This document shows positions 35,341 through 48,262 of a stretch of DNA of 64,000 nt, piece by piece (position 1 is the stretch's first letter; every line of letters starts with the position of its first letter). The stretch comes from Hofstenia miamia. Taxonomy: Eukaryota; Xenacoelomorpha; Acoela. The position numbers and the translations under genes were made by a program. The notes beneath the pieces were generated by a model. That model did not search any database and had not been told where the DNA came from. It saw nothing but the letters and a program-made list of their open reading frames with translations. The stretch spans positions 1,029,654 to 1,093,653 of the forward strand of contig SCFE01000042.1 of the NCBI GenBank assembly GCA_004352715.1, given 5' to 3'.

Positions 35341-36235
35341 GAGGCCTCTATCCTCTTATGTTCTTAGATTCACTAAATATAATTCACTAAATATGGAAAA
35401 CATTCCAAATCTGATTGCACTACTGGATAGAAATTTGCCTCCTCTTTCATTTTCATCCATAATTCACATTCACTCCCAAACGGTACTTGGGTGATCTATT
35501 TACAGAAAACAAACTAGTTTAGGCTTGCTGCCATGTGTCTTAGACCGGAAACTAGCAACAGGAAGAATTTTAACATTTTTGCGAAAATCGCATTTTCCAT
35601 TGAAAAAAAGTTAATATTTTCATATACATAAAACAGACTCGATGCTTCATTAGCCAAACTTTAATGACAGCAATATATTATAACAGCCTTAATTAATTTT
35701 TTACACTATTGGTAAGTTAAATTTGTGTTTAGAAATTTGTGAACAAAGTAATCTGTAACATAGCTGTAAAACTGTAGGGATGTGTTCGGATGGGCTTATG
35801 ATTTTCAATACTTAAATCAGGTTAAAGTTGAATATAGTGTAGTATTTAAATGAAGTTAATTTTTATGTAAATGATATTTCTATTATTTTATGCGTTAAAC
35901 ATAACACAATTTTTACAAATCAAACTATTTTTATACAATTAATGGGATATTTATATTTTCAATTCAATAAATCTAAATGATTAATATAGGTAGATGAAGC
36001 TTCAATACTGAGAATATCAACCACAAATTAAAGGAAAAACCTTTTTTTATTTGGACAGAAGTCAAAGTTAAAAATGGGTCTAGAAAACAGGCCCATACCC
36101 ATAAAGCCCAATTTGCTTAGGCCCAGATTCAGACTTAAACCCAGATTAATCGAAATATCTTATTCTTTTATTCTTTCCTATTGAAGAAATGTAAATAAAA
36201 ATTGTATATAATATATTTAGTTCATTTTTTCTTTA
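35340..36235. other. Intron sequence, no feature seen
   Basis: No gene or repeat boundary recognised. Confidence 0.4.
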
Positions 36236-36243
36236 GTTGAGAG

Positions 36244-36613
36244 CAGTGTTGGGAGATTTAAATCACTCGATTTTAAATCGGATTTAAATCATGATTTAAA
36301 TCAAGGCACATTATTCGTTCAATTATTGATTTAAATCAAGTACACTAAAATAGTTACAAGTAGTGTATTCTAATTGTTTTGAAGTCATTGCCCTGATATT
36401 GTAATGAATTGGCATGCTCTAAAATGTTGTTTTGCATCTTTTTTTAGCTTCAGTTTATTTAAAATTGATTAAATTATTGTATTTAAAAAATGGTAGCATT
36501 AAAAGGATTTCTAATATTTACTACCTTGGAAGAATGTCTGGGTAAAATTGAAATTTGGAAAAAATCCGATTTTTTGATTTTTTTAATTTAAATCGTATTT
36601 TTTCCCAACATTG
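36244..36613. mobile_element. hAT MITE, 370 bases, exact TSD
   Basis: Ends are CAGTGTTGGGA and TCCCAACATTG-type, with the 8-mer GTTGAGAG perfectly repeated at 36236-36243 and 36614-36621. Subterminal ATTTAAATC motifs are abundant at both ends. Non-coding. Its TIR resembles the 22424-23574 element (CARxGTTGG). Confidence 0.85.
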
Positions 36614-36621
36614 GTTGAGAG

Positions 36622-38060
36622 TTGAGCAAACAAACAAAACAGGTTCGGAACAAACATTGGTCTCATAAAACAATCTCCCATATAATAAAGTAATAAGAAA
36701 TTGTCAAATGAAATGATTATTGCGCAATCATTATTTAGATCAGCTGGGATAGGGTCCTTGTCCGTGCAGAATTGCAAGCGGCTTGGGTTATGAACGGTTC
36801 GCTTCTGTTCGGCACAGTTTGTTTTGTTCTCGGCTTGCAATATCTGATATGTGAAACGCTTAAAATAGTTCGAAATTTTAAAACGACGCAATTAGGTCAT
36901 TATATTTAAATACGTTAATTCTGCTTCGAAATTTACGTTTTTTTTCATTTATGACAAAAAAAATACACAGGAAGGAAGGGCAAGAAGGACACGTCTTTAA
37001 AAGTTGTCATAAGTTTTTTCCCGAATCTGTAAAAGAATATTAATTCGGGTTTGAACGATTTAAATTTTATAAATGAATATGAATTTCAAAATTCCATTTG
37101 AATATTTACTGATTTTTTGTGCAGTTCTTCGGTTATTAGCTTTCAACAGCTTGGTTCGGTTTTGTCTAAAAACAATTAGATTTGACCAGGGTCTGTGTTA
37201 GGAAGGCCCTAGATTTGATAAGATAAATTATAATAGAAAATTAATGAAGAATGGATTCTTATGTTATTCAATATCACTATGGAAGTTGAAAAACATGAAT
37301 GTAGAGAAAAATATCAATTACTAGACTAATTACAGAATAAGAAGTACAGCTCAAGAAAAATCTGTAGAAATGCTTATTAATTATGCGTATTCTATAAATG
37401 TAATCCAGAAAAAAAAATGTGCGCCGTTCAGGAAATTTAAATTCTTGATTAATTTGATATCGCAATACTAGTTACTTAAATTGTTTTTTTACCTAGCTGT
37501 AAGAACACTACAAATACTTAAATCTTAGATTTATTTCTATCCCAAAGTAGATAAACAACTTTTTTACTAAAAATTACCTAATAATATGTATGGCCAATGA
37601 AGTAGGAACAATCAAGCTGGTTTTTGAAATATTCAATATCTCTTCAATAAACCATCATTTTTGTCAAATTAAAAAAAATTTTAAGCAGTGCACATTGTGA
37701 AATTTTATTTTTTTTCATTTTATTCAAGAATAAAAATTTTGTGAATAGTCCCCATTATTATGATAACAATGTTCATATGAAGAAAAATGTAAAATTTAGA
37801 TTCTTTATAAGCTTGTAAATTCAATACTTGTATATTTACATGAGAATTTAAATATCTGTTGTTGTTGTTACTGTTAGCTTGCAATTCCTTCTTTACAATG
37901 TAATGTATATAAGTACGATATTTTTATCAATGTAATATCTGAAGTTGACAGTGAACTCTCTGACATTGAGGAAGAAAATACATTTTATCTGGCTTAGCGT
38001 AATATTTTATGTGGTGCTCTGTAATCTTGCTGTAAATCTACATGTATGTTATCGTTTCAC
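36622..38060. other. Intron sequence, unassigned
   Basis: It contains GGTTCGG-type motifs in both orientations between 36640 and 37160, and a 102-codon minus frame (36583-36891) that partly overlaps the MITE. No domain recognised. Confidence 0.35.
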
Positions 38061-38063
38061 AAA

Positions 38064-38066
<3 letters not shown>

Positions 38067-38095
<29 letters not shown>

Positions 38096-38096
38096 T
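38067..38096. repeat. TA microsatellite
   Basis: Uninterrupted TA tract. Confidence 0.95.
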
Positions 38097-38405
38097 CTAG
38101 CATCATCATAGTTAGCAATATAGAAAGGCAATAACATAGTGATAGCGTAGCATCTAATCTCAAGAGTACCATTTAGACATAAGCAATTTAAAGTAGTATA
38201 CATTAATGAGCCCAGCTTAAGTATGTGAGAAAGCACAAGCATCTGGACTGATACAGGTATAATGCAATTGTAACTACTACGGATATGTTCAGCAATTAGT
38301 GCCGAATCGAGACAACAAAGCTACCATCAATAGTAACACAAGAATAATCTGGATCACCTAAGCCCCAGAACTGAACGGGTTTACGCGGCGGTCATGAGTC
38401 CGCGC

Positions 38406-38870
38406 TAGAGCTGGGCACCAGCCGGCTGAACCGCTACCGCTGGAAAGTTTAGACGGCTAAACCGGTTGAAAACTAATACTATACCAAAACAAACGAAATG
38501 TGCAATAAAAAGGTAACCGCGTTTAATGTCTATGATGTGGTAGTGACGTTTACCATTGATTATTTATTCTCCCCAATTTGGATCCAGTTTTATTACGTTT
38601 TATTATGTTTTTATTACGTTAAATATGCTTTAGTTTTTTGTGGTTTTTATTACAGATTACGTGTAAGCGCATGATGAACCTTTTCGCAGATAGATAGTTT
38701 CACAATACTGCTTGCACATATACGGTTTCTACAGGGCTATAGGCCTTATAGGGTTTCCATTTCTATATCGAAAATTATACAGTCTAGTCCAGTTCTATAG
38801 ATGTCGCTCCGCCGACCTTATCGGGTCTGAGCCGTCAATAGTAGTTGGCTGACGGCGGCGCCCACCTCTA
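38406..38870. mobile_element. hAT-type MITE, 465 bases
   Basis: Ends are TAGAGCTGGGCACC and its inverse GGCGCCCACCTCTA. The 8-mers GTCCGCGC (38398-38405) and GTCCGCAC (38871-38878) match at 7 of 8. GC-richer near both ends, with CGGCTGAACCG-type motifs. Non-coding. Confidence 0.8.
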
Positions 38871-39087
38871 GTCCGCACAATTAGTTTTACTTTACTAATG
38901 CCAGACCAGCCTTGCTCACGACTTCATTAAAATCCACCATCCAAGCATAAGGGTGCTCAGCAGCTCCTACACCTCTGCTAAACTGTATTAGATATTAATC
39001 CTTAACATCATACTGTAAGCATATGATTTCATTGGGTTAGCATCTACAAACATTTTCACCAAACCAAATTGGGAATTACGTGGATAT

Positions 39088-39090
<3 letters not shown>

Positions 39091-39119
<29 letters not shown>

Positions 39120-39344
39120 NNNNNNNNNNNNNNNNNNNNNNNNNNNNNNNNNNNNNNNNNNNNNNNNNNNNNNNNNNNNNNNNNNNNNNNNNNNNNNNNN
39201 NNNNNNNNNNNNNNNNNNNNNNNNNNNNNNNNNNNNNNNNNNNNNNNNNNNNNNNNNNNNNNNNNNNNNNNNNNNNNNNNNNNNNNNNNNNNNNNNNNNN
39301 NNNNNNNNNNNNNNNNNNNNNNNNNNNNNNNNNNNNNNNNNNNN

Positions 39345-39375
<31 letters not shown>
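39091..39375. repeat. TA microsatellite with assembly gap
   Basis: TA runs flank Ns at 39120-39344. Open frames reported through the Ns are meaningless. Confidence 0.95.
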
Positions 39376-39378
<3 letters not shown>

Positions 39379-39871
39379 AAAATATTCCCCCTGTGATGGA
39401 AAAAAACTTTCAATTTCTCCCGATACTTAGTTTTTAGGTGATAAAGTGGTCTGACGCTCATGAGTGCTGAAATTTTGTTTTCTATAGATCACCAATGTTC
39501 ATTGAGGCGCATTGCGCACAATTTCGGATGTGACTTTGTACAAAGGAGTACCTCAATTGACCGCAATCTGGAAAACCCTCTATCTTTTTTTGTTTTCAAA
39601 TTTTAGATTTTCTTAGTACTGCGTGATTATAGCGTTTATAAAAATTAACTTGGGTGCTATATTTTAAAACAATGGAACAGCTAAAACAAAAGTGTAATGC
39701 AATACTTGGCTCATTTTTTTAATTTTTTATCACTTTCTGGCCAAATTCAGACCGTATATCTAAAATTTCTAAGTAAATTAAAGTAATTTTACAAATAATT
39801 CAGAAAATATATTTTAAACTTGTTATTTAGTAAGTTTGAAAATAAAAAACAATATATAGGCCCGATTTATT

Positions 39872-40054
39872 ATGGATAAAGGCAAAATTGTTAATTTTGT
39901 GTACACAACACACAGCGGCAAGCCTGAATTGTCCGTATATTTTGTTAGCGCAGAATACCAGAGTAACCACCAGTTCGCATTTTCAGACCAATTGAACCGA
40001 ATACTCATTGATCCAGAGACCCCACCAGATTACCCGTTAAAAGTTAACACATGA
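39872..40054 (+). other. Unrecognised 60-codon open frame
   Basis: It starts MDKGKIVNFVY and ends DPETPPDYPLKVNT, in a locally GC-richer block. A 61-codon frame is open on the opposite strand over almost the same bases. I recognise no domain and see no splice or promoter context. It may be part of an old repeat: CACAGCGGCAAGCCTGA resembles CACAACGGCAAGCCTGA at 18120. Probably not a gene. Confidence 0.15.
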
Positions 40055-40319
40055 GACTACATGTATATATTTCTTATAGGCATCAGCTAGAATACTTTTC
40101 ATTTTGATATTAATTATTTTCTAACAGATTTGAAATTTACATTTTTGTGATTTTCTAGGTAAGTAAGGTAAGGAGTAAGGGAGCTAAAATTACAAATTTT
40201 AATCTGGCTAAATTTGTATATGCTTTGGGATAATAAATAGCGTATGATTTGTATAATGTAAATATTTTTACATAAAAATTACCGGATCAACTGAATACTA
40301 GTAGGAGGTAGAGGCCAGG

Positions 40320-40602
40320 TGATCCACNNNNNNNNNNNNNNNNNNNNNNNNNNNNNNNNNNNNNNNNNNNNNNNNNNNNNNNNNNNNNNNNNNNNNNNNN
40401 NNNNNNNNNNNNNNNNNNNNNNNNNNNNNNNNNNNNNNNNNNNNNNNNNNNNNNNNNNNNNNNNNNNNNNNNNNNNNNNNNNNNNNNNNNNNNNNNNNNN
40501 NNNNNNNNNNNNNNNNNNNNNNNNNNNNNNNNNNNNNNNNNNNNNNNNNNNNNNNNNNNNNNNNNNNNNNNNNNNNNNNNNNNNNNNNNNNNNNNNNNNN
40601 NN

Positions 40603-40634
<32 letters not shown>
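40320..40634. repeat. Assembly gap with TA microsatellite
   Basis: Ns at 40328-40602 are followed by a TA tract to about 40634. Confidence 0.95.
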
Positions 40635-40637
<3 letters not shown>

Positions 40638-40639
40638 TA

Positions 40640-41825
40640 TATATACAGGTTTAAATTTAAAGTATAGTCGCATTGTATGCAGGTACCAGGTGGCCAATTC
40701 AATTCCGTTTTTTATTTTTCACTTTGATCATTTTGAAAAGTTTTAATGAAAATTGAAATTGAAAAAAGAGAAATGACCGTTTTTCATTTTTGTTTTTCAT
40801 ATGCAATTCTTAAATTTTACAAATGATTTGCAAATAAAAACAAAAAAAATGAAAAACGAACAATCAAATTCCGTTTTTCATTTTTCACTTTATTATTTTA
40901 TAGCTTAAAATTATAATTGAAAATGAAAAACGAAATATGAATTCCATAAATTATTTCAGTCACATAGTCTATAGAAATGTAGCTTCATGTCTATAAATTT
41001 ATAATCACTATACGATGTTTATTAAATATGTAGTATACATTATTTAATGTGTGTGATCGTTATAATCCTTTATTCCCATTATATGCATTATAGTCCCCCC
41101 ATTGCTGTATTTTGTCAGTATATACCATCCCATGTACAAAGTACTAATGGATTTATGTGATAATTATCAGTAGCAAACTGTAGGAATTTGTTGTGCTCTC
41201 GTAAACATGAGGGATGGGTATTTAGTGGAGAAATCCTTTGCATATTGCGCGGATGTGAAGTTCGATGGGGGTGTAAACTTGTCCCCATAGTCAACATGAC
41301 GAGGCTATTGAAATACTATATTTGCCTTAGGGTTTCGGGTTGGGCGCCGGATAATACAATGCACTTCAATGTGACCAAGACTGAGCTTGATAACTTTGGT
41401 AGAAAGGTTGCTAACTTAGAATTTGCCGGTTGTATATTTCCTCCTACCAATACTTATTTGTGTGGCAGAGATCGTGTAATGAATTTATAGAAAAATACAA
41501 TGAAACTTCAAAAACGATTACTTTCATCCTAAAACTTTTTAAAATTATTATTGAAGTAAAATGAATGAACTTGTATGACGGTAAATACATTTTTAATGAA
41601 TGAAGATTTTCATGGTAAACAACTCGTCAGTGATATGATTACCCAATATATTTGTTTTATTAGTTTTTATTGTATATATAGTAGACACAACACCGTTTTG
41701 TTAATTTATAAGTTACATGCTGATAATGGTCTTTGAAAACCTTAAAATCCAGCTATTTCAATGTGGAATGTTCCAATATTTTTGCTGACTGTCAAAAGTG
41801 GGAACGTAACCCTCAATTATTCATG
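40640..41825. other. Intron sequence with unrecognised 100-codon frame
   Basis: The frame at 41188-41490 (+) begins MLCSRKHEGWVF and lies in a GC-richer patch that is also open on the minus strand (41115-41297). I cannot assign it. TTTTTCATTTTT-type motifs recur at 40700-40940. Confidence 0.3.
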
Positions 41826-41829
41826 AAAG

Positions 41830-42330
41830 CAACAGAGGTTTAGAGGTTGATAAAAAGCCATGCAAAGTGAAGATTGGTGTACTCCTAAGATGCATTGGTG
41901 ATGATGCCAAATGAGATTCTTATTAATTTCAGTTGGTTAAGGAATGAAGACAAAAGCTAATTTGAAGATGTGATTACCAAGTTCAGCAATTATTTGTGAC
42001 CATCAACAAATGAAGTATTTGAACATTACCAATTCTTTAAACTTGCAAAAGAAGAAATGAAAGTAGAACACCTACAAAAAATTTCACTTTTTGAACTCCA
42101 AGATAGAATGACTCGTGACAGAATTATTATCGCTATTGATTAAAAAAGTTTTCAGAAGCGCCTTCTACGTGAACCAAACATTGATCTGCAAAACACCATT
42201 CAATTCTGCAGTATTGTTTAACAACACTGAAGAAGATGAGAATATTAATAATAAATATATAAATTTATGTTCTTATACCGCGCAACAATCTACCCTTGGT
42301 TATTCAAATGCGCAAACACATAAAAGCAGA
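41830..42330 (+). mobile_element. Ty3/Gypsy gag fragment
   Basis: Read over frameshifts, the plus strand gives VLLRCIGDDAK, FEDVITKFSNYL, VFEHYQFFKLAKEE, then LFELQDRMTRDRIIIAID and RLLREPNIDLQNTIQFC. This matches the gag pattern YxxYxFxxRxQ...FGxLxDxxIRDRIVxGI...RLLxxxxLTLxxAxxIC of Ty3/Gypsy elements. No zinc knuckle, protease or LTR was recognised next to it, so it is an isolated fragment. Confidence 0.65.
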
Positions 42331-42649
42331 CAGACATGAGGATTCCTTATTCGCATTGGAAGTGCATCAATCCATGATGTCCAAAATTAGTTCAACGTTA
42401 GGATTGACGCTATTTCTAATGACTTCCAGAACTGAGCTGCCCAAAGAGATCATACATTTGACTATGGCATAATTGTTTTTTTTAATTTTCGCATTATTAA
42501 CCCTTTGGAGGCTTGAAATTGCAATAATACAAATAATTCACATAGTCCCCACCCATGGAGCAGTGAAAGGATTAAGGTCAAGTGATATTTTTCAATTAAT
42601 GAAAAACAAACTGAAGTTAAATATAATGTACATTAAAAAATCAAATAAA

Positions 42650-42780
42650 GCTTGAATTAACAGGAGTCAATGCTCTGCACATTAATCAAATATCAGTTGA
42701 GCGTGCTATCTTTTCAATAAAAATGCAGGAAGAAATCGGAAACAATGGCTTGTTCATAAAATGCATTAAACCTGCTTGGA
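42650..42780 (+). mobile_element. Possible hAT transposase C-terminal fragment
   Basis: LELTGVNALHINQISVERAI, then FSIKM, resembles the hAT dimerisation signature (L..P.TQVSVERAFS..K). It is only about 40 residues long, so it is weak. Confidence 0.35.
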
Positions 42781-42784
42781 ATAT

Positions 42785-44000
42785 TTTTTATTTTAAGTTA
42801 TATTTTGGAAATAATTTACATGAGATTTTTCAGAAATTTAGTACATCATAAGCACACGCGCACACACATACATATACTACTTTAGGTAGAAAATGGTGCT
42901 ATGTCAAATATATATATCGGCATTTTAATAGCATATTGCTACTGAGAGAAAACTTTTATGAACATATTTTTAACTTCGCTTATTAACTAATGCTGAAAAA
43001 TATTTTTAGGATAATTTTAATAATTAAAAAATTGTGAATTTTATCAAACATTCTCGTTTATCCTTATGATGCACTAATGAAGTGCTGTAATCTAAGTAAT
43101 ACATTATATATCGTAGATACTGAGTTTCTGAGCTCCGTTAAAAACTCAATTTTTTTCACACTCGATTGAAATGATGATGTTTTTAGGAAATAAAAGGCAT
43201 ATAAAATATTCTAAAGTGCAGAAATAATGCACATTTTTTCATCAAAAAATTCATCCATATTTATTAAATTTGTATTGTATATATATATAAAAATTACAAA
43301 AGAACTAGATATCTAAATATACCAAAATTTTCTGCTTTAAGCTTCGCCATTACATGGACATTAATTTTAAAATAGCAGCTAGCCATAAAAGCAATTTTGA
43401 AAATGTGGTTTTGATGTATCCAATATGTGGCAACCATGTAGGTAAGGCCTTCAAATAGATAGTTTATTAATTTGGCATGTACTTCGGTTAAGAACCGTGA
43501 GTGCGACCTCGACCTTAACTTCGATTAAAATCTAATCGTAATTGCATGCCTGAAATCTAGTGTATTTTCAAATGTAGAACATCGAAAAAGGTTGGTAAGA
43601 TCCTTAGTACATTATCGGAATATCGCGATTTGAACAACTAAACTGTTTTCAATCTAAATGTACTTACAGTATTGAATGTAAGAAGATTAGACATAAATCC
43701 ACCATTATGTATTCTTGTTGAAATTATAGCTTTAAAAGACATCTGCTAAAAATGTTTACAATATGCACATTTAACATTTGTGTTGGAATTTTATTAATTG
43801 ATCCTAGTTTATTTAGTTCACAAAACTCATTTATAGGAAACCAATTCAAATGATTTACCCCGGAGGATTTGATTATTCAAAATTATTCAAGCAAGGCGGA
43901 TTCAAAAGATGGGCGCGTTTTGGAAGTTGCTTTTGAAATAGTAACCTGTGATTTATTTAATCTGCAAATTGAATAAATTAAATATAACAAAGGAAAAATC
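42785..44000. other. Intron sequence, no feature seen
   Basis: Short TA tract near 43277. Nothing coding recognised upstream of the LDLa-2 donor. Confidence 0.4.
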
Positions 44001-44004
44001 ATAC

Positions 44005-44130
44005 CACAACTGAAGATATCACTTTCATCAAACCCATCGTTACAATCGCTTTCCCCATTGCATATTTGTTTTTGCCGAATGCAAAGACCATCGGGACATT
44101 GAATATATCCTGATAAGCAATCTTTCTGCA
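44005..44130 (-). CDS. Exon: LDL-receptor class A domain 2
   Basis: The acceptor is GATTTAG before 44130 and the donor is TG|GTATGA after 44005. The exon is 126 bases, phase 1 to phase 1, joining the previous exon as A+TG. Six cysteines occur in LDLa order (DC, QC, LC, IC, DC, SC) with the calcium box NGESDCNDGFDES. The reading frame stays open past the donor for some way, but the domain ends at the last cysteine and the GT is strong. The following intron of about 16.5 kb holds many transposon relics. Confidence 0.9.
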
Positions 44131-44134
44131 CTAA

Positions 44135-44700
44135 ATCACAAATCGATTTACAAATTAATTAATGCTAAGTATATCAAAGCAAGGATGTAAATGAGTCAAT
44201 TATTAACTTGTATTTTATTGTTGTTATCTACTGCAATAAGAGGAATGTTATACTACAATTTATTCAAAACTATATATTCATTTTTCGTAAAAATTTGAAC
44301 CATAAATGATTCTTAGCTGATTTTTCAATTTCTGTGCAAGAAGTAAGCCTTATTTTTTATTAAGTTTGTAATCCAAATTAGTGCTATGTAAAGTAAATGA
44401 AAATTTTTCCTCGGATGTTCATATTCTTCATATTTAAGGAAGATCTTGTGTAGTCGAGTAATCATAGAGAAGGGAAATATAATGCTTTTAAGACAACAGT
44501 ACTAAGTGATCTAGAATATTGCATATTTTCTTGTTATCGGAAGCAGAATTTCATTTTGTAATGATTTAAGTTCAGTATCTGATTTCATGTTGTAAGGAAA
44601 ACAAACATATGAAACAGACTTAGTTGTAGGAATCAAGCAATATACTTATATATATATATATATATATTTATTTATTTATTTATTTCAATCATAGCTGATG
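44135..44700. repeat. Intron sequence with TA/TTTA microsatellite
   Basis: A TA tract passes into (TTTA)n at about 44645-44688. No other feature. Confidence 0.7.
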
Positions 44701-44749
44701 CGTTTGCTCTAATCTGTCTATGTACTATTTCTTAATTTGGAATGATAAG

Positions 44750-45480
44750 CCTACGACGTTGTCTTAAAAATGGAAATGAAAATTCACATTTTGATCTAAT
44801 ATGAGACTCAAAAGTTTTATTTCATCTTCAGAAGGAACAAAAAAAGCCAATGCTTCTTTACTATAATTTTTTAATAATAATCTAATTTTCGATTTTTTAA
44901 AGTCTAAGCAATTGTTTATCATGATGTGATGAGTCCTATAAATGTCTACTAGACTTGAACTTTTAGATCATCAGCATAACCTGCTACATGACAAATTTAT
45001 ATCACATAGAAGAGTGTCAAGCTCTAGACTAGAGAGAAAGTATGACAAACTTCCATACTGAGGGTACCTTAAAATTATAAAAATATAGTTTGTTTTTTTT
45101 TAATGAAGATAAGAGTATACAAACTTGAAAAGATGCAGAGGGCAAGATTTATTTATTAATTTTCAACTATTTTTTGTATAAAACAAAATGAAAAGCTCGA
45201 CTAAAATCATATACTACTGTATAACAGTGGTTTTATTTGTAGAAATATATGATGTATTCTTTGCAGGGCTTCACTAGTGGGCACATCTTGTCGATAACGA
45301 AGTTCAAATTTAGAGCATCTGATGTCAGTTAGTCTAAATGAGCAACTACAATCTTTTCTAAAATCTTGCCTACGTTACGTGTTGAGGATAATTGGACGAA
45401 AATGACTTGGCTGAAAAGCATCAGCAATTTTATATATAAATTTAACAACAGTTTTCCATTGACCCTGAGATCAGAGTGGC
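44750..45480 (-). mobile_element. LINE reverse transcriptase fragment
   Basis: Minus-strand text over frameshifts gives PSHFRPIILNT, then KILEKIVVAHL and NFVIDKMC (45260-45400). It continues with VYDFSRAFHFVLYKK (45170-45230) and AGYADDLKVQV (44960-44995), with the YADD catalytic box. This is the finger-palm order of non-LTR RTs (FRPISxL..xxKIxEKIV, DxSKAFDxV, YADD). It is the same strand as the host gene and dead. Its upstream side is cut by the 45472-45820 element. Confidence 0.7.
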
Positions 45481-45820
45481 AAATTTGTCATATATTTGAC
45501 CCACGACCCAACCCTATACTATGATCCGATTCATGACTCAGACAGTTAACTTTTGTCCCGAGTAATATTTGCAAATGTTTAACAAAACTAAAGTGAAACA
45601 ATGTCATTAATATTTACATAATGTAGTATATTATATACTAAATGGAAATGCATTGTTAGTTTTCCACTAATACTTCGTGGAAATCTTTTAAACAATAAAT
45701 TTCTCTTACCCGGTAATTTTCAAACTTTTGACCAGAGCAAGTGTGACCCACAATCCAACCCGACTATTCTTTGACCCAAACCGCAGTTCGGGCTAGCTCG
45801 TCCTGTTTGCCGCCACCCTG
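45472..45820. mobile_element. Short hAT-like element with GACCCAC repeats
   Basis: Ends are CAGAGTGGC and GCCACCCTG. Flanking CTGAGAT and CTAAGAT differ by one base. It carries several GACCCA(C/A) motifs, as the 5826-7276 hAT relic does. Non-coding, and it appears inserted at the edge of a LINE fragment. Confidence 0.6.
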
Positions 45821-45824
45821 CTAA

Positions 45825-48255
45825 GATATGATAGTTAATCCGGAAAAATCCGGACAAGATAATATAAACTCAAATTCGGACAGGGCAGGATGAATTTTTG
45901 TCTCAAATTCAGCCTTACGCAAAAACGATACAAAATGTTTTTCAACCACCACCATTTTTTTAATATCAAATGAACCAACAATTTTAGTAATAGCATGACT
46001 TAATAAAATTTTAAAATTTCAAAAACATACATGTAGATAATGTCCCACACGCTGATAATTTACAATTATTATTGGTTTCACAAGTGTAAATCAAATTTGC
46101 TAATAATCATTCAGCATTTTGAAATCCAAAATTATATGGATTGAAAGAAAATTCATTTAGTAGTTTTGTTGAATGCTTACATTTTTAAACTGGAAATGGA
46201 TATTATTTATCAGCTTAAAGTTATAAGTTAAATAAAAGCAATGAGAGTAAATAGAATAATTACCCTCAAAGAATCATTAATTATAGATGGGAATATATAT
46301 AAGCCAATTCCCACTATAAAAGTATATCACTGTCTGTAGAGTTTTAATCGACCAGCTGTTAAAGAAAAGTCTTTGATTTCAGTGATATATTTAGTAAGCC
46401 GAGTGAAAGCACTCTGCAAATGCAGGAGACGAGAAAGTTAGTGTATAGAAGCAATTTTCACTGAAAGCAAGACAGGATTAACATAGACAAATATTCATTC
46501 TGTTCAGCAATTGCAAAGTAAAAATCGGTTTTGTTGATGCAGAAAAATTATAGAGTGCATTAATTTGAAACCCACTTGTCACTAACACTGACAAAGGATT
46601 ATTGATTTATTTAAGGCAATAAAATACATCACACCGTTTCAATGAGTTTATGGTTCATAAAAGTCGGTTGGCATTCTTTATAATTTATGTCGTAAAACTC
46701 GCTAATTAATGCAAATCTATTCCTTATAGATTACATTAAATTTAGACTAAAACATAGAAAATGCATAACACACACCTTTTTGCTCGACATGCGCGTTGCA
46801 TTCTTTTTGAATGATTTCAAATTTCTTTTCAAAAATAAGGGAATACCTTTGAACAGTTGATGTAAATTTGAGAAACTGCAAGAATTTAAAAATGAACTGT
46901 AGTACCAAAAATTAAGTAAACTTTCTATAATAAGACCCATTAATAAACTTAAATTACACATAAAGTGGTAGAAAGCATTAAAATTGAACTATTTTGGTTA
47001 TTTCGATTTTTGATCCAAAAATATTGGACTAACATTACAAAAGAAGGTAAAAGTTTAAAACGAAATCATCTTGAAATTTTTCTCAAAATATATTATATTA
47101 GTAAGTCACCTATATATCAGCAACTTTGGATCCAGCCAAATAAAAAGAGTCATTTTCAAAAAGTGAAACCCTCAAAACACAGCTACTATCTTATGAATTT
47201 GCCGAAGACGTCCAAGCGCAATGAACGAAAACAATGCAGAACTTTGAAAAAGATTACAAAAAAAGCAAATAATAATGGGCAAAAGTAGGGAGATATATAA
47301 CGAATTCTGTTCAATTCAACATGGTCCATGTGAATCTATACAACCCTTCTTTTAAAAAGCTTGATTTAATCCAGCCCCTACCCGTTTTGAAAAATATGCC
47401 AAGGTATCCCAATATGCATTATTCTACTGATAGCTCTTTGGCATTATCTTTATTCCCATGATCTATTCCCTTGTTTGATAGAGTAGTTTCCTCATAAAAC
47501 CGGTTTACAATTTGGGAAATCAAATTGTAAATTTCTATTTTTCGAGTTGCTAAACTGGTTTATGCGCGCCTTTTGCATTAATGCTTTGTAACCTATGAAA
47601 ATCTATTCACCTTTATATAGAGTCAGGCGTGGTCTTTATAATTGTAGCATAATAAAGCGAACATGTTAACATAGACCAACAAAATATCTTATTATTCCGG
47701 TTTGTGAATTGAAACATAATGAAACTTTATATATAGTCAGAACTTTGGACATCGACTAGTTGTTTACTAAGATCGTTGAAAGGTTTTAATAATGTTAATA
47801 TCTGGGCTTTGCGATAGCCATGTCGTGCAACAGATCCCATTTTGTTGAAGAAAATTGATTGATTTTTTAGCAACATGAAATTTCAATGTCTTGCTAGAAT
47901 CTCAATGAAAACTCTATATGGTATTTGGCAATATCCCCTCTAATAGTCCAAACTATTTTGCTGAGTTCATGTAACAATAAATTCGTCTAAGAAGCCGAAA
48001 TAGGAACTCTAAGGAAGCTCCAATGATATTTTGGTACTGCCGTTGAGAGAAAAACTACTTGCATCAAAGCAACATTACTATGACACAAAAATTATGAATT
48101 TTTGACCTAATGATTGTTCAATTGTGACTTTATTTTGACTTTGCGGTAAAACTAGATACTAAGGAGAAAATCAACATTATTTATCACTATTTATCAGCAC
48201 AGTGGGTAAAATGGAAGATAACGTATTTCCCCAAGGTCGATGCAAAAAATTAAAT
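45825..48255. other. Intron sequence, unassigned
   Basis: Back-to-back frames at 46731-46961 (-) and 46965-47288 (+, 107 codons, lysine-rich) have no domain I recognise. No repeat ends were seen. Confidence 0.35.
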
Positions 48256-48262
48256 ATCTTAC

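Noticed and set aside
36583-36891. 102-codon minus frame
   Set aside because: It overlaps the end of a MITE and has no recognised domain.
39056-39461. Long frames through the N gap at 39120-39344
   Set aside because: They consist of Ns and TA repeats and are artefacts.
40287-40697. Frames through the N gap at 40328-40602
   Set aside because: Open only because of the Ns.
46731-47288. Head-to-head frames of 76 and 107 codons
   Set aside because: AT-driven composition (Lys/Asn/Phe-rich), no motif.
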